Counted from the stretch's first letter, positions 9,313 through 19,106 are shown. The stretch: 64,000 bases of DNA from Paenibacillus tianjinensis (GCF_017086365.1 NZ_CP070969.1:4836001-4900000); one strand, 5' to 3'. The notes: a model not told the origin generated them from the sequence alone. Numbers and translations: made by a program.

Positions 9313-11091
9313 TTAGTTTTTTACTTTCTCCGGCTTTGGTGCAAGCTTGATATGCAGCTGTTCCAATTGTGCAGCATCTACCGGGGCCGGAGCGTCCATC
9401 AGAAGATCAGTTGCACTTGCCGTTTTCGGGAAGGCAATCGTCTCACGCAGGTTGGTACGGCCTGCCAGCAGCATTACCAGCCGGTCAAAGCCGAAGGCAA
9501 TTCCGCCGTGTGGAGGCGTGCCATATTCAAATGCATCCATCAGATAGCCGAATTTCTCATAAGCCACTTCAGGCGTAAAGCCCAGCGCGTCGAACATTTT
9601 CTCCTGTACCTCGCGTTTGTAGATACGCTGGGAACCGCCGCCTACTTCGTAGCCGTTAAGCACGATATCGTAGGCCTGAGCACGGATCGCACCAGGATTG
9701 GTATCGAAGAGGTGCAGATCCTCATCCATTGGACGGGTGAACGGATGGTGCTCCGCCACATAACGTTTTTGATCCTCATCATAGCTGAGCAGCGGGAATT
9801 CGGTTACCCAGGCAAATTTGAACACACTGTCGTCAATCAGGCCGAGCTGGCGGCCGATTTTGAGGCGCAGGGCACCCAGTACGTCAGCAACGACTTTTTT
9901 GTTATCTGCAGAGAAGAGCAGAAGGTCGCCTTCTTCAGCACCGGTGCGCTCCTTCACAGCTGCGATTTCTTCTTCGCTGAAGAACTTAACGATCGGGCCT
10001 TTGAATTCCCCGTCCTTCACTTGAATCCAAGCCAAGCCTTTAGCACCGTAACGTGCGGCATACGGTCCAAGATCGTCAATTTCCTTACGGGTCCAGGTGC
10101 CGCAGCCTTTTGCGTTGAGGCATTTCACTTCTCCGCCTTTTTCGATCACGGAAGCAAATACCTTCACTCCGCTGCTTGCCACGATATCATTCATCTCTAC
10201 GAGCTCCAGGCCAAAGCGCAGGTCCGGCTTATCCGAACCGTATTTGCCGATGGCTTCTGCATACGTCAGACGCTGGAACGGAACAGCTACATCCACACCC
10301 ACGGTTTCTTTCAGGAGACGCTGCATCAGCGTTTCCATCATGCTGAGCAGCTCATCCTGCGGCACGAAGGAGGTCTCGATGTCGACCTGGGTGAATTCCG
10401 GCTGGCGGTCAGCGCGCAGGTCCTCATCGCGGAAGCAGCGGGCGATTTGGTAATAACGCTCGATGCCGCCTACCATCAGCAGCTGCTTGTAAATCTGCGG
10501 CGATTGCGGAAGCGCGAAGAATTCGCCTTCATGCACCCGGCTTGGCACAAGATAATCACGTGCGCCTTCAGGGGAGCTTTTTGTCAGGATCGGCGTTTCA
10601 ATATCAATAAATCCTTCACCATCAAGGAAATCGCGGAAAATCTTTGCCGCTTTCGAACGAAGCAGCATCGTCTTGTACATTTCCGGACGGCGCAGGTCGA
10701 GGTAACGGTATTTCATCCGCAGGGACTCATCCACTTCCACACCGTCTTCAATGAAGAACGGAGGGGTCTTGGCTGAATTCAGCACTTCGATATCGGTGAT
10801 CTGTACTTCAATCTCACCGGTAGGCAGATTGCGGTTGACAGTTTCATCATCTCTTTTTACAACTTTACCCGTAACAGAGAGCACATATTCACTGCGCACC
10901 TTATCGGCAATCTGCAGTGCTTCCCCGGAATAGTCCGGGTTAAAGACGATTTGCACGATCCCGCTGCGGTCGCGGAGATCAATGAACAGCACGCCTCCAA
11001 GGTCACGGCGGGTCTGCACCCATCCGTTAAGAGTTACTGTCTGGCCGATATGCTCCGGCGTCAATTGTCCACAGTGATGGCTTCTAGTCAT
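9313..11091 (-). CDS. aspS: Aspartyl-tRNA synthetase
   Basis: A 592-residue class II synthetase of the bacterial type. It has the N-terminal OB-fold anticodon domain ([21 protein letters not shown]), motif 2 ([16 protein letters not shown]), the GAD insertion domain in the middle and motif 3 ([15 protein letters not shown]). It charges tRNA-Asp. It follows hisS with an 82-nt gap and no visible promoter between them, so both are probably read from the T-box-controlled transcript. Confidence 0.97.
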   Translation of the reverse strand: MTRSHHCGQLTPEHIGQTVTLNGWVQTRRDLGGVLFIDLRDRSGIVQIVFNPDYSGEALQIADKVRSEYVLSVTGKVVKRDDETVNRNLPTGEIEVQITDIEVLNSAKTPPFFIEDGVEVDESLRMKYRYLDLRRPEMYKTMLLRSKAAKIFRDFLDGEGFIDIETPILTKSSPEGARDYLVPSRVHEGEFFALPQSPQIYKQLLMVGGIERYYQIARCFRDEDLRADRQPEFTQVDIETSFVPQDELLSMMETLMQRLLKETVGVDVAVPFQRLTYAEAIGKYGSDKPDLRFGLELVEMNDIVASSGVKVFASVIEKGGEVKCLNAKGCGTWTRKEIDDLGPYAARYGAKGLAWIQVKDGEFKGPIVKFFSEEEIAAVKERTGAEEGDLLLFSADNKKVVADVLGALRLKIGRQLGLIDDSVFKFAWVTEFPLLSYDEDQKRYVAEHHPFTRPMDEDLHLFDTNPGAIRAQAYDIVLNGYEVGGGSQRIYKREVQEKMFDALGFTPEVAYEKFGYLMDAFEYGTPPHGGIAFGFDRLVMLLAGRTNLRETIAFPKTASATDLLMDAPAPVDAAQLEQLHIKLAPKPEKVKN

Positions 11092-11173
11092 TATTTATCC
11101 TACCCCTTCATGGTTAAAATACAGTTTTGGATTACCTGACCGTTCATAGTGCGGCATGCTTCCTTACAACAGC

Positions 11174-12427
11174 TTAGACCAGCGACTGCGCCAGCTCTTC
11201 CAGCTTCACGGTCCGCTGTTCACCGGTAGCCATCGATTTCAGGGCAATGACCCCGTTATTCAGCTCGTCTTCGCCAAGAATCGCAGTATACCGTGCAGAC
11301 ATGCGGTCGGCCGATTTCATCTGGGCTTTCATTTTGCGGCCGAGATAATCACGCTCTGCAGAGAAGCCCTGGCTGCGCAGATTAAACAGCTGCTTCGTAA
11401 TCTCCAGGTCTGCGGCTTCGCCCAGTGCTACAAAATACACATCCAGCGGCTTCGCTGTCTCCAGCTCCACGCCCTGATTCTCCAGGATCAGCAGGATACG
11501 CTCGAGACCTATGCCAAAACCGATGCCCGGCTGATCGGGGCCGCCGATTTCCTCCACCAGCCCGTTGTAACGGCCGCCGCCGCCGACCGTATCGATCGAA
11601 CCGATGCCGGCTGCTTTATACTCAAACGCTGTATGCGTGTAATAATCCAGTCCGCGGACCAGACGGGGATTAGTGCTGTACTCCACGCCCATAGTGTCCA
11701 GATGGCTTTTTACCTTCTCGAAGTGAGTGGTGCATTCTTCATCGAGACTATCCAGAATAGAAGGCGCACCGCCGAATTTATCCTGATCCACCTTGCAGTC
11801 CAGCACCCGCAGCGGATTGCGCTCCATACGCCGCTGGCAGTCACTGCACAGATTGTCTCGCATCGGTCTCAGGAAATTCAGCAGCTTCTCCCGGTAAGCC
11901 GCGCGGCTGGGCGCGTTACCTACGGAATTCAGCTCCACTCTGACATCCTTAAGTCCCAAATCCTTGTAGAACTGATACCCCAGCGAGATGACTTCCGCAT
12001 CAATCGCGGGATCAACCGCGCCAAAGGCTTCAATGCCGAATTGATGGAACTGCCGGTATCTTCCCGCCTGCGGGCGCTCATAGCGGAACATGGGCCCAAT
12101 ATAATACAGCTTGCTGACATCCGGCTCGCCGTACAGCTTGTTCTGTACATATGCACGTACAACACCGGCTGTTCCTTCCGGGCGAAGCGCCAGATCACGG
12201 TCGCCTTTGTCCTTGAAGGTGTACATCTCGCCTTCCACGATGTCTGTGGTCTCTCCTACGCCGCGTTCAAAGAGCCCTGTGTGCTCAAACATCGGTGTAC
12301 GAATCTCACGGTAATTAAACCGGCGGCAGAGGTCCCTGGCCTTGCCTTCAACATACTGCCACTTCTCCACTGCTCCCGGAAGCACATCCTGTGTGCCCGT
12401 TGGTTTCTCGAATCTTTCTTTAGCCAC
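11174..12427 (-). CDS. hisS: Histidyl-tRNA synthetase
   Basis: A 417-residue class II synthetase. It begins with the family's GTQDVLPG segment, has motif 2 (MFRYERPQAGRYRQFHQFG), the histidine-specific signatures LVRGLDYYTHTAFE and GGGGRYNGL, motif 3 (GIGFGIGLERIL) and a C-terminal anticodon-binding domain. The start is GTG at 12427 behind AGGAGGG. A T-box leader precedes it, so expression should rise when the cognate tRNA is uncharged. First gene of the hisS-aspS operon. Confidence 0.97.
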   Translation of the reverse strand: MAKERFEKPTGTQDVLPGAVEKWQYVEGKARDLCRRFNYREIRTPMFEHTGLFERGVGETTDIVEGEMYTFKDKGDRDLALRPEGTAGVVRAYVQNKLYGEPDVSKLYYIGPMFRYERPQAGRYRQFHQFGIEAFGAVDPAIDAEVISLGYQFYKDLGLKDVRVELNSVGNAPSRAAYREKLLNFLRPMRDNLCSDCQRRMERNPLRVLDCKVDQDKFGGAPSILDSLDEECTTHFEKVKSHLDTMGVEYSTNPRLVRGLDYYTHTAFEYKAAGIGSIDTVGGGGRYNGLVEEIGGPDQPGIGFGIGLERILLILENQGVELETAKPLDVYFVALGEAADLEITKQLFNLRSQGFSAERDYLGRKMKAQMKSADRMSARYTAILGEDELNNGVIALKSMATGEQRTVKLEELAQSLV

Positions 12428-12501
12428 AGCCTATCCCTCCTGAAAATAACCCCTCTTGCCTAGCTTTCCTTGTTTGCTGAACTGCAAATAAAGCAAAAAA
12501 C

Positions 12502-12855
12502 CCCTCGCCTCTGTTTGTAACAAACAGGGACGAGGGATTATCAGAAACGATTATTCACCCGTGGTACCACCCACATTCCGGACTCATGCCAAATTGAATC
12601 CGCTTTAAGCGGTTAACGCCCGCCTACGCGCAGCGGCTACTGACCCTTGGCAATATTCATTGCCTCGCGTTCGCCATGCGTTCTCGGGGAGGTCATTCAT
12701 CCGTTCATCAACAGAATCCTTACAGCCGTTGCTGAAACGGTTATTTCTCCTTAGACTTAAGGAAGATAGCCGGTTCTGCGGGGATTCCTCTCTGGGGTTG
12801 TGGTTCTCGGATTACTTGGTCCCGTCATCAAAACAATTATAAACATTTCGTATAT
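12502..12855 (-). promoter_or_regulatory. T-box riboswitch leader of hisS-aspS
   Basis: The minus strand carries the T-box core GTGGTACCAC (12561-12570) within GGGTGGTACCACGGGTG, followed by a terminator hairpin (12502-12507 pairing with 12531-12536, T-run beyond). Upstream are a stem I region with GATGAC, AAGTAA and AGAGAGG elements and a CCGTT/AACGG stem. T-box RNAs bind uncharged tRNA and switch from terminator to antiterminator. I could not assign the specifier codon: no clear CAC/CAT or GAC is in the usual specifier position of my fold. Confidence 0.88.
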
Positions 12856-12861
12856 TGTTAG

Positions 12862-12890
12862 ATTCTACTGAACCACTGCGCTAAAGTCAA
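12862..12890 (-). promoter_or_regulatory. Promoter of the hisS-aspS operon
   Basis: On the minus strand TTGACT (12885-12890), a 17-nt spacer, then TAGAAT (12862-12867). This is a good SigA-type promoter placed just before the T-box leader. Confidence 0.8.
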
Positions 12891-12946
12891 GAAAGGAAAT
12901 GAAATTTCTCAGCTAACATACTCCAATTCCGCCGTTTAAAAAAAGT

Positions 12947-12971
12947 GACCTGCAGCCGATTGCTGCAGGTC
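12947..12971 (-). terminator. Orphan intrinsic terminator
   Basis: Perfect 9-bp stem GACCTGCAG/CTGCAGGTC with a 7-nt loop and ACTTTTTTT after it on the minus strand. A second terminator already closes the next upstream gene, so this one may belong to an unannotated short transcript. Confidence 0.65.
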
Positions 12972-13183
12972 CATCATCATATATTATAAAAAAGGGGGTC
13001 ATGCTTCTATTATAAACACGCTATATTAAGGAATCATGAATGTAATATTACGGTTATATTACAGAAAAGAAAGCGTTTTATTTTCCGGGATATTCCCTGA
13101 CCTACCAGCACAAAATAGTCTACACTACATCAACTTTGGCTGTCCAGTGAATTCTATGTCCGTAAGCGATCAAAACAAAATAA

Positions 13184-13222
13184 ACAGCATCAGCCAGCCC
13201 CTTGCAGGGCGGCTGATGCTGT
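13184..13222 (-). terminator. Intrinsic terminator downstream of the 147-residue protein gene
   Basis: ACAGCATCAGCC pairs with GGCTGATGCTGT around a 15-nt loop that has further pairing; on the minus strand TTATTTTG follows. Confidence 0.82.
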
Positions 13223-13256
13223 CTGTCTGAAGTAACCCGCTGATTCCTTGTTCCCT

Positions 13257-13700
13257 TTATTCAAAGACCTCTACAAAGGCATGTTTGCCGCGCAGTGTCT
13301 CAATCACCTCATTGTAATGCTCCTCGGCAACCTTAAGCGCCATAACCACATGGACATCACTCAAATCCACATCGTTATTCACATCCGCATTACGCCGGAG
13401 TCCGTCGTCATTGTTGATATCTGAACGCTCCAGACCATCATCAGGATCAATGGCCGGCACGACCGCCGCCCCGTTTAAGGTCCCGGCCGCTCCTGCAACC
13501 CCAAAAGGTCCTCCGGTCATCGCCGAATTATTATAAGGCACCAGCGGCAGAAGAAGGTTAGGTCTGCTGTTTCTGCCCACATCCAAAGGATCTGTTAAGG
13601 GCGAGATTTCAAGGCCCTCCACACCGTAAGGAATTAACGCAGTTTTGGCACCTTCTGCTTCACTTTCCGTTCTGAAATAAGCCTGAATTCTTCTAGTCAT
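13257..13700 (-). CDS. Uncharacterised small protein, possibly stress-related
   Basis: A 147-residue acidic protein that I cannot place in a known family with confidence. The first ~35 residues (RIQAYFRTESEAEGAKTALIPYGVEGLEISPL) and the last ~35 (DVHVVMALKVAEEHYNEVIETLRGKHAF) look like halves of an alpha/beta fold of the type seen in general-stress YflT-like proteins. The middle is a Gly/Ala-rich stretch followed by an Asn/Asp-rich one (DINNDDGLRRNADVNNDVD). The ATG at 13700 follows AAGGAGGG. It lies 28 nt downstream of a DJ-1/PfpI protein in the same direction, probably as an operon ending at the 13184-13222 terminator. Confidence 0.7.
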   Translation of the reverse strand: MTRRIQAYFRTESEAEGAKTALIPYGVEGLEISPLTDPLDVGRNSRPNLLLPLVPYNNSAMTGGPFGVAGAAGTLNGAAVVPAIDPDDGLERSDINNDDGLRRNADVNNDVDLSDVHVVMALKVAEEHYNEVIETLRGKHAFVEVFE

Positions 13701-13728
13701 TGTCTTTCCCTCCTTCAGAAATGGTTAA

Positions 13729-14235
13729 TTACAGGACCTTCAGCAGCTCGCGCACAAAAGCGGGCTCATCTTGAGGCGTGCGCGATGTAATATAATTGCC
13801 GTCAACGACGACCTCTTCATCCCTGAACTCCGCTCCGGCATTCACAACATCGTCTTTAAGCGGTGGGTAGGAGGTTATGGTACGTCCTTGAAGCAGGTCT
13901 GCACTGATTAGAATTTGCGGCCCGTGACAGATGGAGGCAATCGGGGTACCTGCACGATCAGCTTCCTTCACGAAAGCAAGAACATCCTGATCCAGGCGCA
14001 AATTTTCCGGTGATGAACCGCCAGGAATGACGATAGCGTCATATTCGCTGGCCTTCACCTCACGGATTGCTTTGTCTGCGGCATAAGAGACGTTTCCCTT
14101 TTTGCCCAGCAGCGTCTCATTTTTCTTCAGGCCGATAATTTCTGCCTGATGACCTGCTTGTATAACTTCATCATAGGGTACCTTCATTTCGGAATCTTCA
14201 AAACCGCTGGCGAGCAGAAATGCTACCTTACTCAT
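13729..14235 (-). CDS. DJ-1/PfpI-family protein (YraA-like general stress protein)
   Basis: A 168-residue protein of the class I glutamine amidotransferase-like fold. The nucleophile elbow is ASICHGPQILI (Cys in ICHGP), the upstream loop is VIPGGSSPENLR, and FLLASGFEDSEMKVPYDEV at the N-terminus gives the conserved acidic residue. Members are described as proteases, deglycases or glyoxalase-like stress proteins; the true activity is debated. The ATG at 14235 follows AGAGGAG. Likely cotranscribed with the next small gene. Confidence 0.88.
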   Translation of the reverse strand: MSKVAFLLASGFEDSEMKVPYDEVIQAGHQAEIIGLKKNETLLGKKGNVSYAADKAIREVKASEYDAIVIPGGSSPENLRLDQDVLAFVKEADRAGTPIASICHGPQILISADLLQGRTITSYPPLKDDVVNAGAEFRDEEVVVDGNYITSRTPQDEPAFVRELLKVL

Positions 14236-14747
14236 GAGATAAATTCTCCTCTCCGCTATTTTGTTCTCGCTTTCTTATTACCCTGAATGTTGCGAGTTCT
14301 AACGAAACAACCCCCGGATTTCGGTTTTTGACCTTCTGCCGCACGTAATCTGCACATCCTATGTTAAAAAACTGCTGCTTATACAGTTACTTCAGGTGCG
14401 AGGAAGCAGGCTCCGCCGTCTCCCATTAAGTACCAGCATTTCTTGCTGCTCCCCGGTATCTTTCGCTGACATCGCAGCTTCTGCGGAGCATCCGGCCGGA
14501 TTAGCAGACATACTGTTCCAAACCCATGCCTTCTGAGATCTTCTCATATTAAATCCCTGCCCTTGGCAAATTATCAGTCTCCCCTAGTGTAACCTGCATA
14601 GATAGGCTGTATTCCCTATATGCTTCATGAAATCGCAGCGGCTTTTCCGCAAAAATAAGGATGCCGTAACTGTTCCTCAGGCGGAACAGTTACGGCATCC
14701 TTATTAAAAGTATCAATCCTCAAACTAGTTGGAACAGTCCGGCAGAC
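14236..14747. other. Intergenic region, 512 nt
   Basis: Besides the dtd terminator (14654-14705) the only ORF is a 51-codon minus-strand frame (14392-14547, MRRSQKAWVWNSM...) with a poor ribosome binding site (CAGGGA) and no family resemblance; I do not call it a gene. Nothing else is recognised. Confidence 0.5.
14654..14705 (-). terminator. Strong terminator downstream of dtd
   Basis: A perfect 23-bp inverted repeat (14654-14676 with 14683-14705) around a 6-nt loop, beginning AATAAGGATGCCG. It is longer than most terminators in the window and is flanked by A and T on both sides. Confidence 0.85.
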
Positions 14748-15191
14748 CTACGTCTGACTGTCGAGAATCAGCGTAACCGGCCCCCAGTTGGTAAACGAAA
14801 CATCCATCATGGCTCCGAACACGCCGGTTTCCACCTGAAGCCCGCCGGCTCTCAGCTCCTGATTAAGATAGTCGTAGAGCCGTTCTGCCTCAGCAGGTGC
14901 AGCAGCAGCCATAAAGTTCGGGCGGCGGCCTTTACGGCAATCCCCGTACAGCGTGAACTGCGATACAGAGAGGATCGCTCCTCCGGTGTCCGTGACACTA
15001 AAATTCATTTTGCCGGCGTCATCCTCAAAAATGCGCAGTCCGGCAATTTTATCGGCCAAATATTTAGCGTCCTTCTCGGTATCCCCGTGGGTAACACCGA
15101 CCAGCAGCATCAGGCCTTCCTCTATTTCACCTGTAATTGCTCCGCCGACAGTAACCTTAGCTTCCTTGCAGCGCTGCACAACTACTCTCAT
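14748..15191 (-). CDS. dtd: D-aminoacyl-tRNA deacylase
   Basis: A 147-residue DTD enzyme that removes D-amino acids (and glycine) wrongly attached to tRNAs. It starts [17 protein letters not shown] and carries the family motifs [17 protein letters not shown] and [21 protein letters not shown] (the near-C-terminal GP-containing active-site loop). The ATG at 15191 follows AGGAGCTG. It lies 22 nt behind relA, the same pairing as in Bacillus. Confidence 0.95.
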   Translation of the reverse strand: MRVVVQRCKEAKVTVGGAITGEIEEGLMLLVGVTHGDTEKDAKYLADKIAGLRIFEDDAGKMNFSVTDTGGAILSVSQFTLYGDCRKGRRPNFMAAAAPAEAERLYDYLNQELRAGGLQVETGVFGAMMDVSFTNWGPVTLILDSQT

Positions 15192-15213
15192 TATCGTCTT
15201 TCAGCTCCTTGCC

Positions 15214-17394
15214 TTATTGCATGATACGGTTAACTGTATATACAACCTTTACCCGCTTCACCCGATCCACGACGGACTGCAGATGATCCGTATTGCGGAT
15301 GAGAATTGTCATGTGAATCATCGCCATTTTGTTCTTGTCTGATCGTCCGGTGACCGCCGAGATGTTTGTCTTGCTCTCTGACACCGCCTGCAGCACTTCA
15401 TTCAGCAGCCCGTTGCGGTCATGGCCGGTGATCTCAATATCGACACTGTAGTTGGCTTCCATGCTGCCTTCCCACTCGACCTCGATCACCCGTGCCGATT
15501 CTTCCCCGTCACCGTCTGTTGGAATATTCGGACAATCCTCACGGTGCACAGACACGCCGCGCCCGCGGGTTACGTAACCGATAATATCGTCACCCGGAAC
15601 AGGATTGCAACAACGCGCGAAGCGGACGAGCAGATTATCAATGCCTTTGACACGGACGCCATTGGTCGGCTGGTTACGTTTCTCGCCGCTGGACTTGATC
15701 TCCTTCATCTCTGAAGTAAGCTCCAGATGATTAGCAGCGTCCTCCAGCTCTTTGCGCAGCTTCTCAGTCAGCTTGTTGGCGATCTGCGAGGCAGTAATGC
15801 CTCCGAACCCGACGGCGGAGAGCATATCCTCTACATCACCGAAGGCGAACTTCTTCGCCACATCGCTGAGCTTATCCTCTGTCAGGAAATCGGAGACCTC
15901 CATATTGAGCCGTTTCAGCTCGCGTTCCACCGCTTCGCGGCCTTTTTCAACATTTTCCTCACGCTTTTCTTTCTTGAACCACTGCTTGATCTTGCTGCGC
16001 GCATGTGAAGATTGGGCGATTTTGAGCCAGTCGCGGCTCGGGCCGTAAGAATTTTTGGAGGTCAGAATTTCCACAATATCCCCGGTCTTCAGCTTGTGGT
16101 CGAGCGGCACTATCCGCCCGTTAACCTTGGAGCCTATCGTCCGGTTGCCGACCTCGGTATGAATCCGGAAAGCAAAATCCAGCGGAACCGAGCCGGCCGG
16201 CAATTCCACAACCTCACCCTTGGGCGTAAATACGAATACGAGATCAGAAAAGAAGTCCATTTTGAGCGATTCCACGAATTCTTCCGCATCCTTGGCTTCA
16301 TGCTGCAGCTCCAGAATTTCACGGAAGAACGGCATCCGGTTCTCCGGATTGGCGTTGTTGCTGCTGCCCTCTTTGTAGGCCCAGTGTGCTGCGATCCCGA
16401 ACTCCGCGGTGCGGTGCATTTCCCAGGTACGGATCTGCACTTCCGTCGGCTCACCGCCTGGACCTACCACTGTGGTGTGCAGCGACTGGTACATATTGGC
16501 TTTGGGCATAGCAATATAGTCCTTGAAACGGCCGGGCATCGGCTTCCAAAGAGTGTGAATAATCCCTAAAGTCGCATAACAATCCTTAATGTTATCAACG
16601 ATGATCCGGATAGCAAGCAGATCGTAAATTTCGTTAAACTGCTTATTCTTGGTATTCATCTTGTTATAGACGCTATAAATATGCTTCGGACGTCCTGACA
16701 AATCGCCTTCAATGCCCATCTCATCGAGCTTGGCGCGAATCCTTCCGATGACACTGTCGATGAACTGCTCACGTTCCGCCCGCTTCTTATGCACTAAATT
16801 GGCAATGCGGTAGTACTGCTGCGGATTCAGATAACGGAGAGCAATATCCTCCATCTCCCATTTGATCGCGGAAATCCCCAGGCGGTCGGCAATCGGACAA
16901 AAAATCTCCAGCGTTTCATACGAAATCCTGCGCTGACTCTCTTCGGACTGGTACTTAAGCGTCCGCATATTATGCAGCCGGTCCGCCAGCTTAATCACAA
17001 TGACCCGGATATCCTGGGCCATGGCAATGAACATTTTGCGGTAATTCTCATTCTGCTGCTCTTCCTTGGAGCGGAAGCGGATGCGTTCCAGCTTGGTCAG
17101 ACCATCCACCAGCATAGCGCAGGTATCGCCAAAATTCTCGCGGATCTGCTCCAGAGACACCGTGGTATCTTCCACTACATCATGCAGCAGCGCTGCAATA
17201 ATGGAGATGACATCCATTTGCATATTAACGACAATATCTGCGACCGCCAGCGGATGCAGAATATAGGGCTCCCCCGATTTCCGAACCTGCCCGTGATGAG
17301 CCTGATCGGCAAACTCATAAGCTTCCCGGATGCGGAGAAGATCTTTTTCTTTTATATAGGCGCCGGCCTTTTCCATTAATTGCTCTATGCCCAT
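15214..17394 (-). CDS. relA: Bifunctional (p)ppGpp synthetase/hydrolase, RelA/SpoT family
   Basis: A 726-residue Rel protein. In order: an HD hydrolase domain (HHGQVRKSGEPYILHP ... LLHDVVEDT), a nucleotidyltransferase synthetase domain (YNKMNTKNKQFNEIYDLLAIR), a TGS domain (FRIHTEVGNRTIGSKVNG), a zinc-finger-like RFARCCNPVPGDDI segment and a C-terminal ACT domain. It makes and degrades (p)ppGpp in the stringent response on the ribosome. Both catalytic halves look intact. It precedes dtd in one operon. Confidence 0.96.
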   Translation of the reverse strand: MGIEQLMEKAGAYIKEKDLLRIREAYEFADQAHHGQVRKSGEPYILHPLAVADIVVNMQMDVISIIAALLHDVVEDTTVSLEQIRENFGDTCAMLVDGLTKLERIRFRSKEEQQNENYRKMFIAMAQDIRVIVIKLADRLHNMRTLKYQSEESQRRISYETLEIFCPIADRLGISAIKWEMEDIALRYLNPQQYYRIANLVHKKRAEREQFIDSVIGRIRAKLDEMGIEGDLSGRPKHIYSVYNKMNTKNKQFNEIYDLLAIRIIVDNIKDCYATLGIIHTLWKPMPGRFKDYIAMPKANMYQSLHTTVVGPGGEPTEVQIRTWEMHRTAEFGIAAHWAYKEGSSNNANPENRMPFFREILELQHEAKDAEEFVESLKMDFFSDLVFVFTPKGEVVELPAGSVPLDFAFRIHTEVGNRTIGSKVNGRIVPLDHKLKTGDIVEILTSKNSYGPSRDWLKIAQSSHARSKIKQWFKKEKREENVEKGREAVERELKRLNMEVSDFLTEDKLSDVAKKFAFGDVEDMLSAVGFGGITASQIANKLTEKLRKELEDAANHLELTSEMKEIKSSGEKRNQPTNGVRVKGIDNLLVRFARCCNPVPGDDIIGYVTRGRGVSVHREDCPNIPTDGDGEESARVIEVEWEGSMEANYSVDIEITGHDRNGLLNEVLQAVSESKTNISAVTGRSDKNKMAMIHMTILIRNTDHLQSVVDRVKRVKVVYTVNRIMQ

Positions 17395-17779
17395 TCTCGT
17401 CGTATCCGTTTCCTTTCTATAAGAAAAATTCCGTATAGGAGTTTCTCGAAGATGTTATAGGAGTTCATCCATCATTTAATAAAATAAACCCGCAAGTGGA
17501 ACAATATTTGCAGGTCTTCAGCTCTTCCAAGCTGCACTACACGCAGATTAAAGTTGTTTATAATTATGACGCTTACGATGCATTACGTCAACACTTCCCA
17601 TAGCATGGCATTCATACCAAGGCTATATGAACAAGAAAGGACAATTTACAACACAAACAGATAAAGTCTTATTTTTTTGAAAAATGTTGTTGTAAAAAGA
17701 CGCCGTTCTATTTAATCTAGTAAAGGCGGTTTTCGCCTACCTAACCTAAATCTACATAGAGAAAGAGAAGTGAACTCCA
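17395..17779. promoter_or_regulatory. relA / uracil permease divergent intergenic region
   Basis: For the permease a promoter is seen: TTGTTG (17687-17692), 18-nt spacer, TTTAAT (17711-17716), followed in the leader by a short hairpin GGCG-GTTTT-CGCC (17725-17737). I looked for PyrR attenuator features and did not find them. The relA-proximal part shows nothing I can name. Confidence 0.5.
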
Positions 17780-19084
17780 TTGCAACGCGAAATTCAAGTT
17801 AACGAGAAACTCCCGTGGGGCCCGGGCTTTTTACTGAGTCTGCAGCATCTGTTCGCCATGTTCGGCAGCACTGTGCTTGTCCCTAACCTGTTCGGGGTAG
17901 ACCCGGGCATGATTCTGCTGATGAACGGTATCGGCACCTTGCTCTATATATTGGTCTGCCGCGGCAAAATCCCGGCTTATCTAGGGTCAAGCTTCGCCTT
18001 TATCTCACCGGTGCTCAGTGTGCTGGATAAATACAAGGGAGATCATCAGCATGGATATTCGCTTGCACTTGGCGCGTTTATTGTTACCGGCGTTATTTTT
18101 ATTCTGGTTGCATTAATCGTCCGTTATGCCGGAACGGGCTGGATTGATGTTGTATTTCCTCCCGCAGTTATGGGGGCTATCGTTGCAACCATCGGACTTG
18201 AACTGGTGCCGGTAGCTGCACGCATGTCCGGGCTGATCGCACCGGAAGGCGTTACAGACTGGACTCCGGACGGTAAAGCCATTACGCTGTCTATGGTCAC
18301 ACTCGGTGTAACCGTAATCGGTTCCGTGATGTTCCGCGGATTCCCCAAAATCATTCATATCCTCATCGGTATCGTTACAGGTTATGTGCTGGCCTATATT
18401 ATGGGACAGGTTAACACCGGAGCTATCGCTGACGCGAGCTTCTTCTCCCATCCGACGATCACTACTCCGTCCTTCGACTGGCAGGTTATCCTGACTATCA
18501 TTCCTGTATCGCTTGTTGTTATCGTTGAACATATTGGCCACTTGCTTGTTACCAGCAATATTGTCGGCAAAGACCTGACCAAAGATCCCGGACTTGACCG
18601 CTCCCTGATGGGTAACGGGATATCCACTATACTTTCCGGATTTGTAGGTTCTACCCCTAACACCACCTATGGTGAAAATATCGGCGTTATGGCTTTAACC
18701 AAAGTGTATTCGGTATTTGTAATCGGCGGCGCAGCGGTAATCGCGATTCTGCTGTCCTTCTCGGGAACCTTCTCTTCTGTAATTGCCAATATTCCCGGAC
18801 CTGTTATGGGCGGGGTGTCTCTCCTGTTATTCGGGGTAATCGCCGCATCCGGCTTGCGCATTTTCGTAGAACAGAAAGTCGACTTCTCCAAAGCAACCAA
18901 CATGATTCTTGCAACTCTGGTGCTGGTAGTAGGCATAAGCGGCATTTCGCTTAATCTAGGCGGTGTGCAGCTCAAAGGTATGGCGCTTGCTACGATTGTT
19001 GGTATGGTGCTCTCCTTGTTCTTCAAGCTGATTGAAGTTCTGGGCTTGTCCAATGAACATGAATCTGATAAATCCGCTCATTAA
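17780..19084 (+). CDS. Uracil permease, NCS2 family
   Basis: A 434-residue membrane transporter with the uracil-permease signatures LSLQHLFAMFGSTVLVPNL and IPAYLGSSFAFISPVL, and the NCS2 motif region VVIVEHIGHLLVTSN followed by GSTPNTTYGENIGVMALTKV. It resembles UraA/PyrP, proton-coupled uracil importers. The start must be TTG at 17780, because an in-frame stop lies three codons upstream; the ribosome binding site (GAGAAG) is mediocre. It is a single gene between its own promoter and a terminator shared with apt. Confidence 0.9.
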   Translation: MQREIQVNEKLPWGPGFLLSLQHLFAMFGSTVLVPNLFGVDPGMILLMNGIGTLLYILVCRGKIPAYLGSSFAFISPVLSVLDKYKGDHQHGYSLALGAFIVTGVIFILVALIVRYAGTGWIDVVFPPAVMGAIVATIGLELVPVAARMSGLIAPEGVTDWTPDGKAITLSMVTLGVTVIGSVMFRGFPKIIHILIGIVTGYVLAYIMGQVNTGAIADASFFSHPTITTPSFDWQVILTIIPVSLVVIVEHIGHLLVTSNIVGKDLTKDPGLDRSLMGNGISTILSGFVGSTPNTTYGENIGVMALTKVYSVFVIGGAAVIAILLSFSGTFSSVIANIPGPVMGGVSLLLFGVIAASGLRIFVEQKVDFSKATNMILATLVLVVGISGISLNLGGVQLKGMALATIVGMVLSLFFKLIEVLGLSNEHESDKSAH

Positions 19085-19106
19085 GCTCTGAATACTAATA
19101 TATGGT

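Larger units (their letters stand above)
12891..13256. other. Intergenic region between hisS leader and a small conserved gene
   Basis: Two hairpins facing the minus strand are present: 12947-12955 pairing with 12963-12971 (GACCTGCAG/CTGCAGGTC, then T7 on the minus strand) and 13184-13195 pairing with 13211-13222. Between them (12972-13183) is AT-rich DNA with no ORF that has both a start and a ribosome binding site. The first hairpin has no obvious gene of its own and could end a small RNA. Confidence 0.5.

Noticed and set aside
9352..10776. 474-codon open frame on the plus strand opposite aspS
   Set aside because: It is fully antisense to a clear aspartyl-tRNA synthetase, has no recognisable family features and arises from the codon bias of the real gene.
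11156..12463. 435-codon open frame on the plus strand opposite hisS
   Set aside because: Antisense shadow of hisS with no family resemblance and no sensible ribosome binding site.
14392..14547. 51-codon minus-strand ORF between dtd and the DJ-1-like gene
   Set aside because: Only a weak ribosome binding site (CAGGGA), no family resemblance, unusual composition; could be chance.
17693..17779. PyrR-type attenuator before the uracil permease
   Set aside because: There is a small GGCG/CGCC hairpin but no T-run terminator and no PyrR-binding loop that I can recognise.
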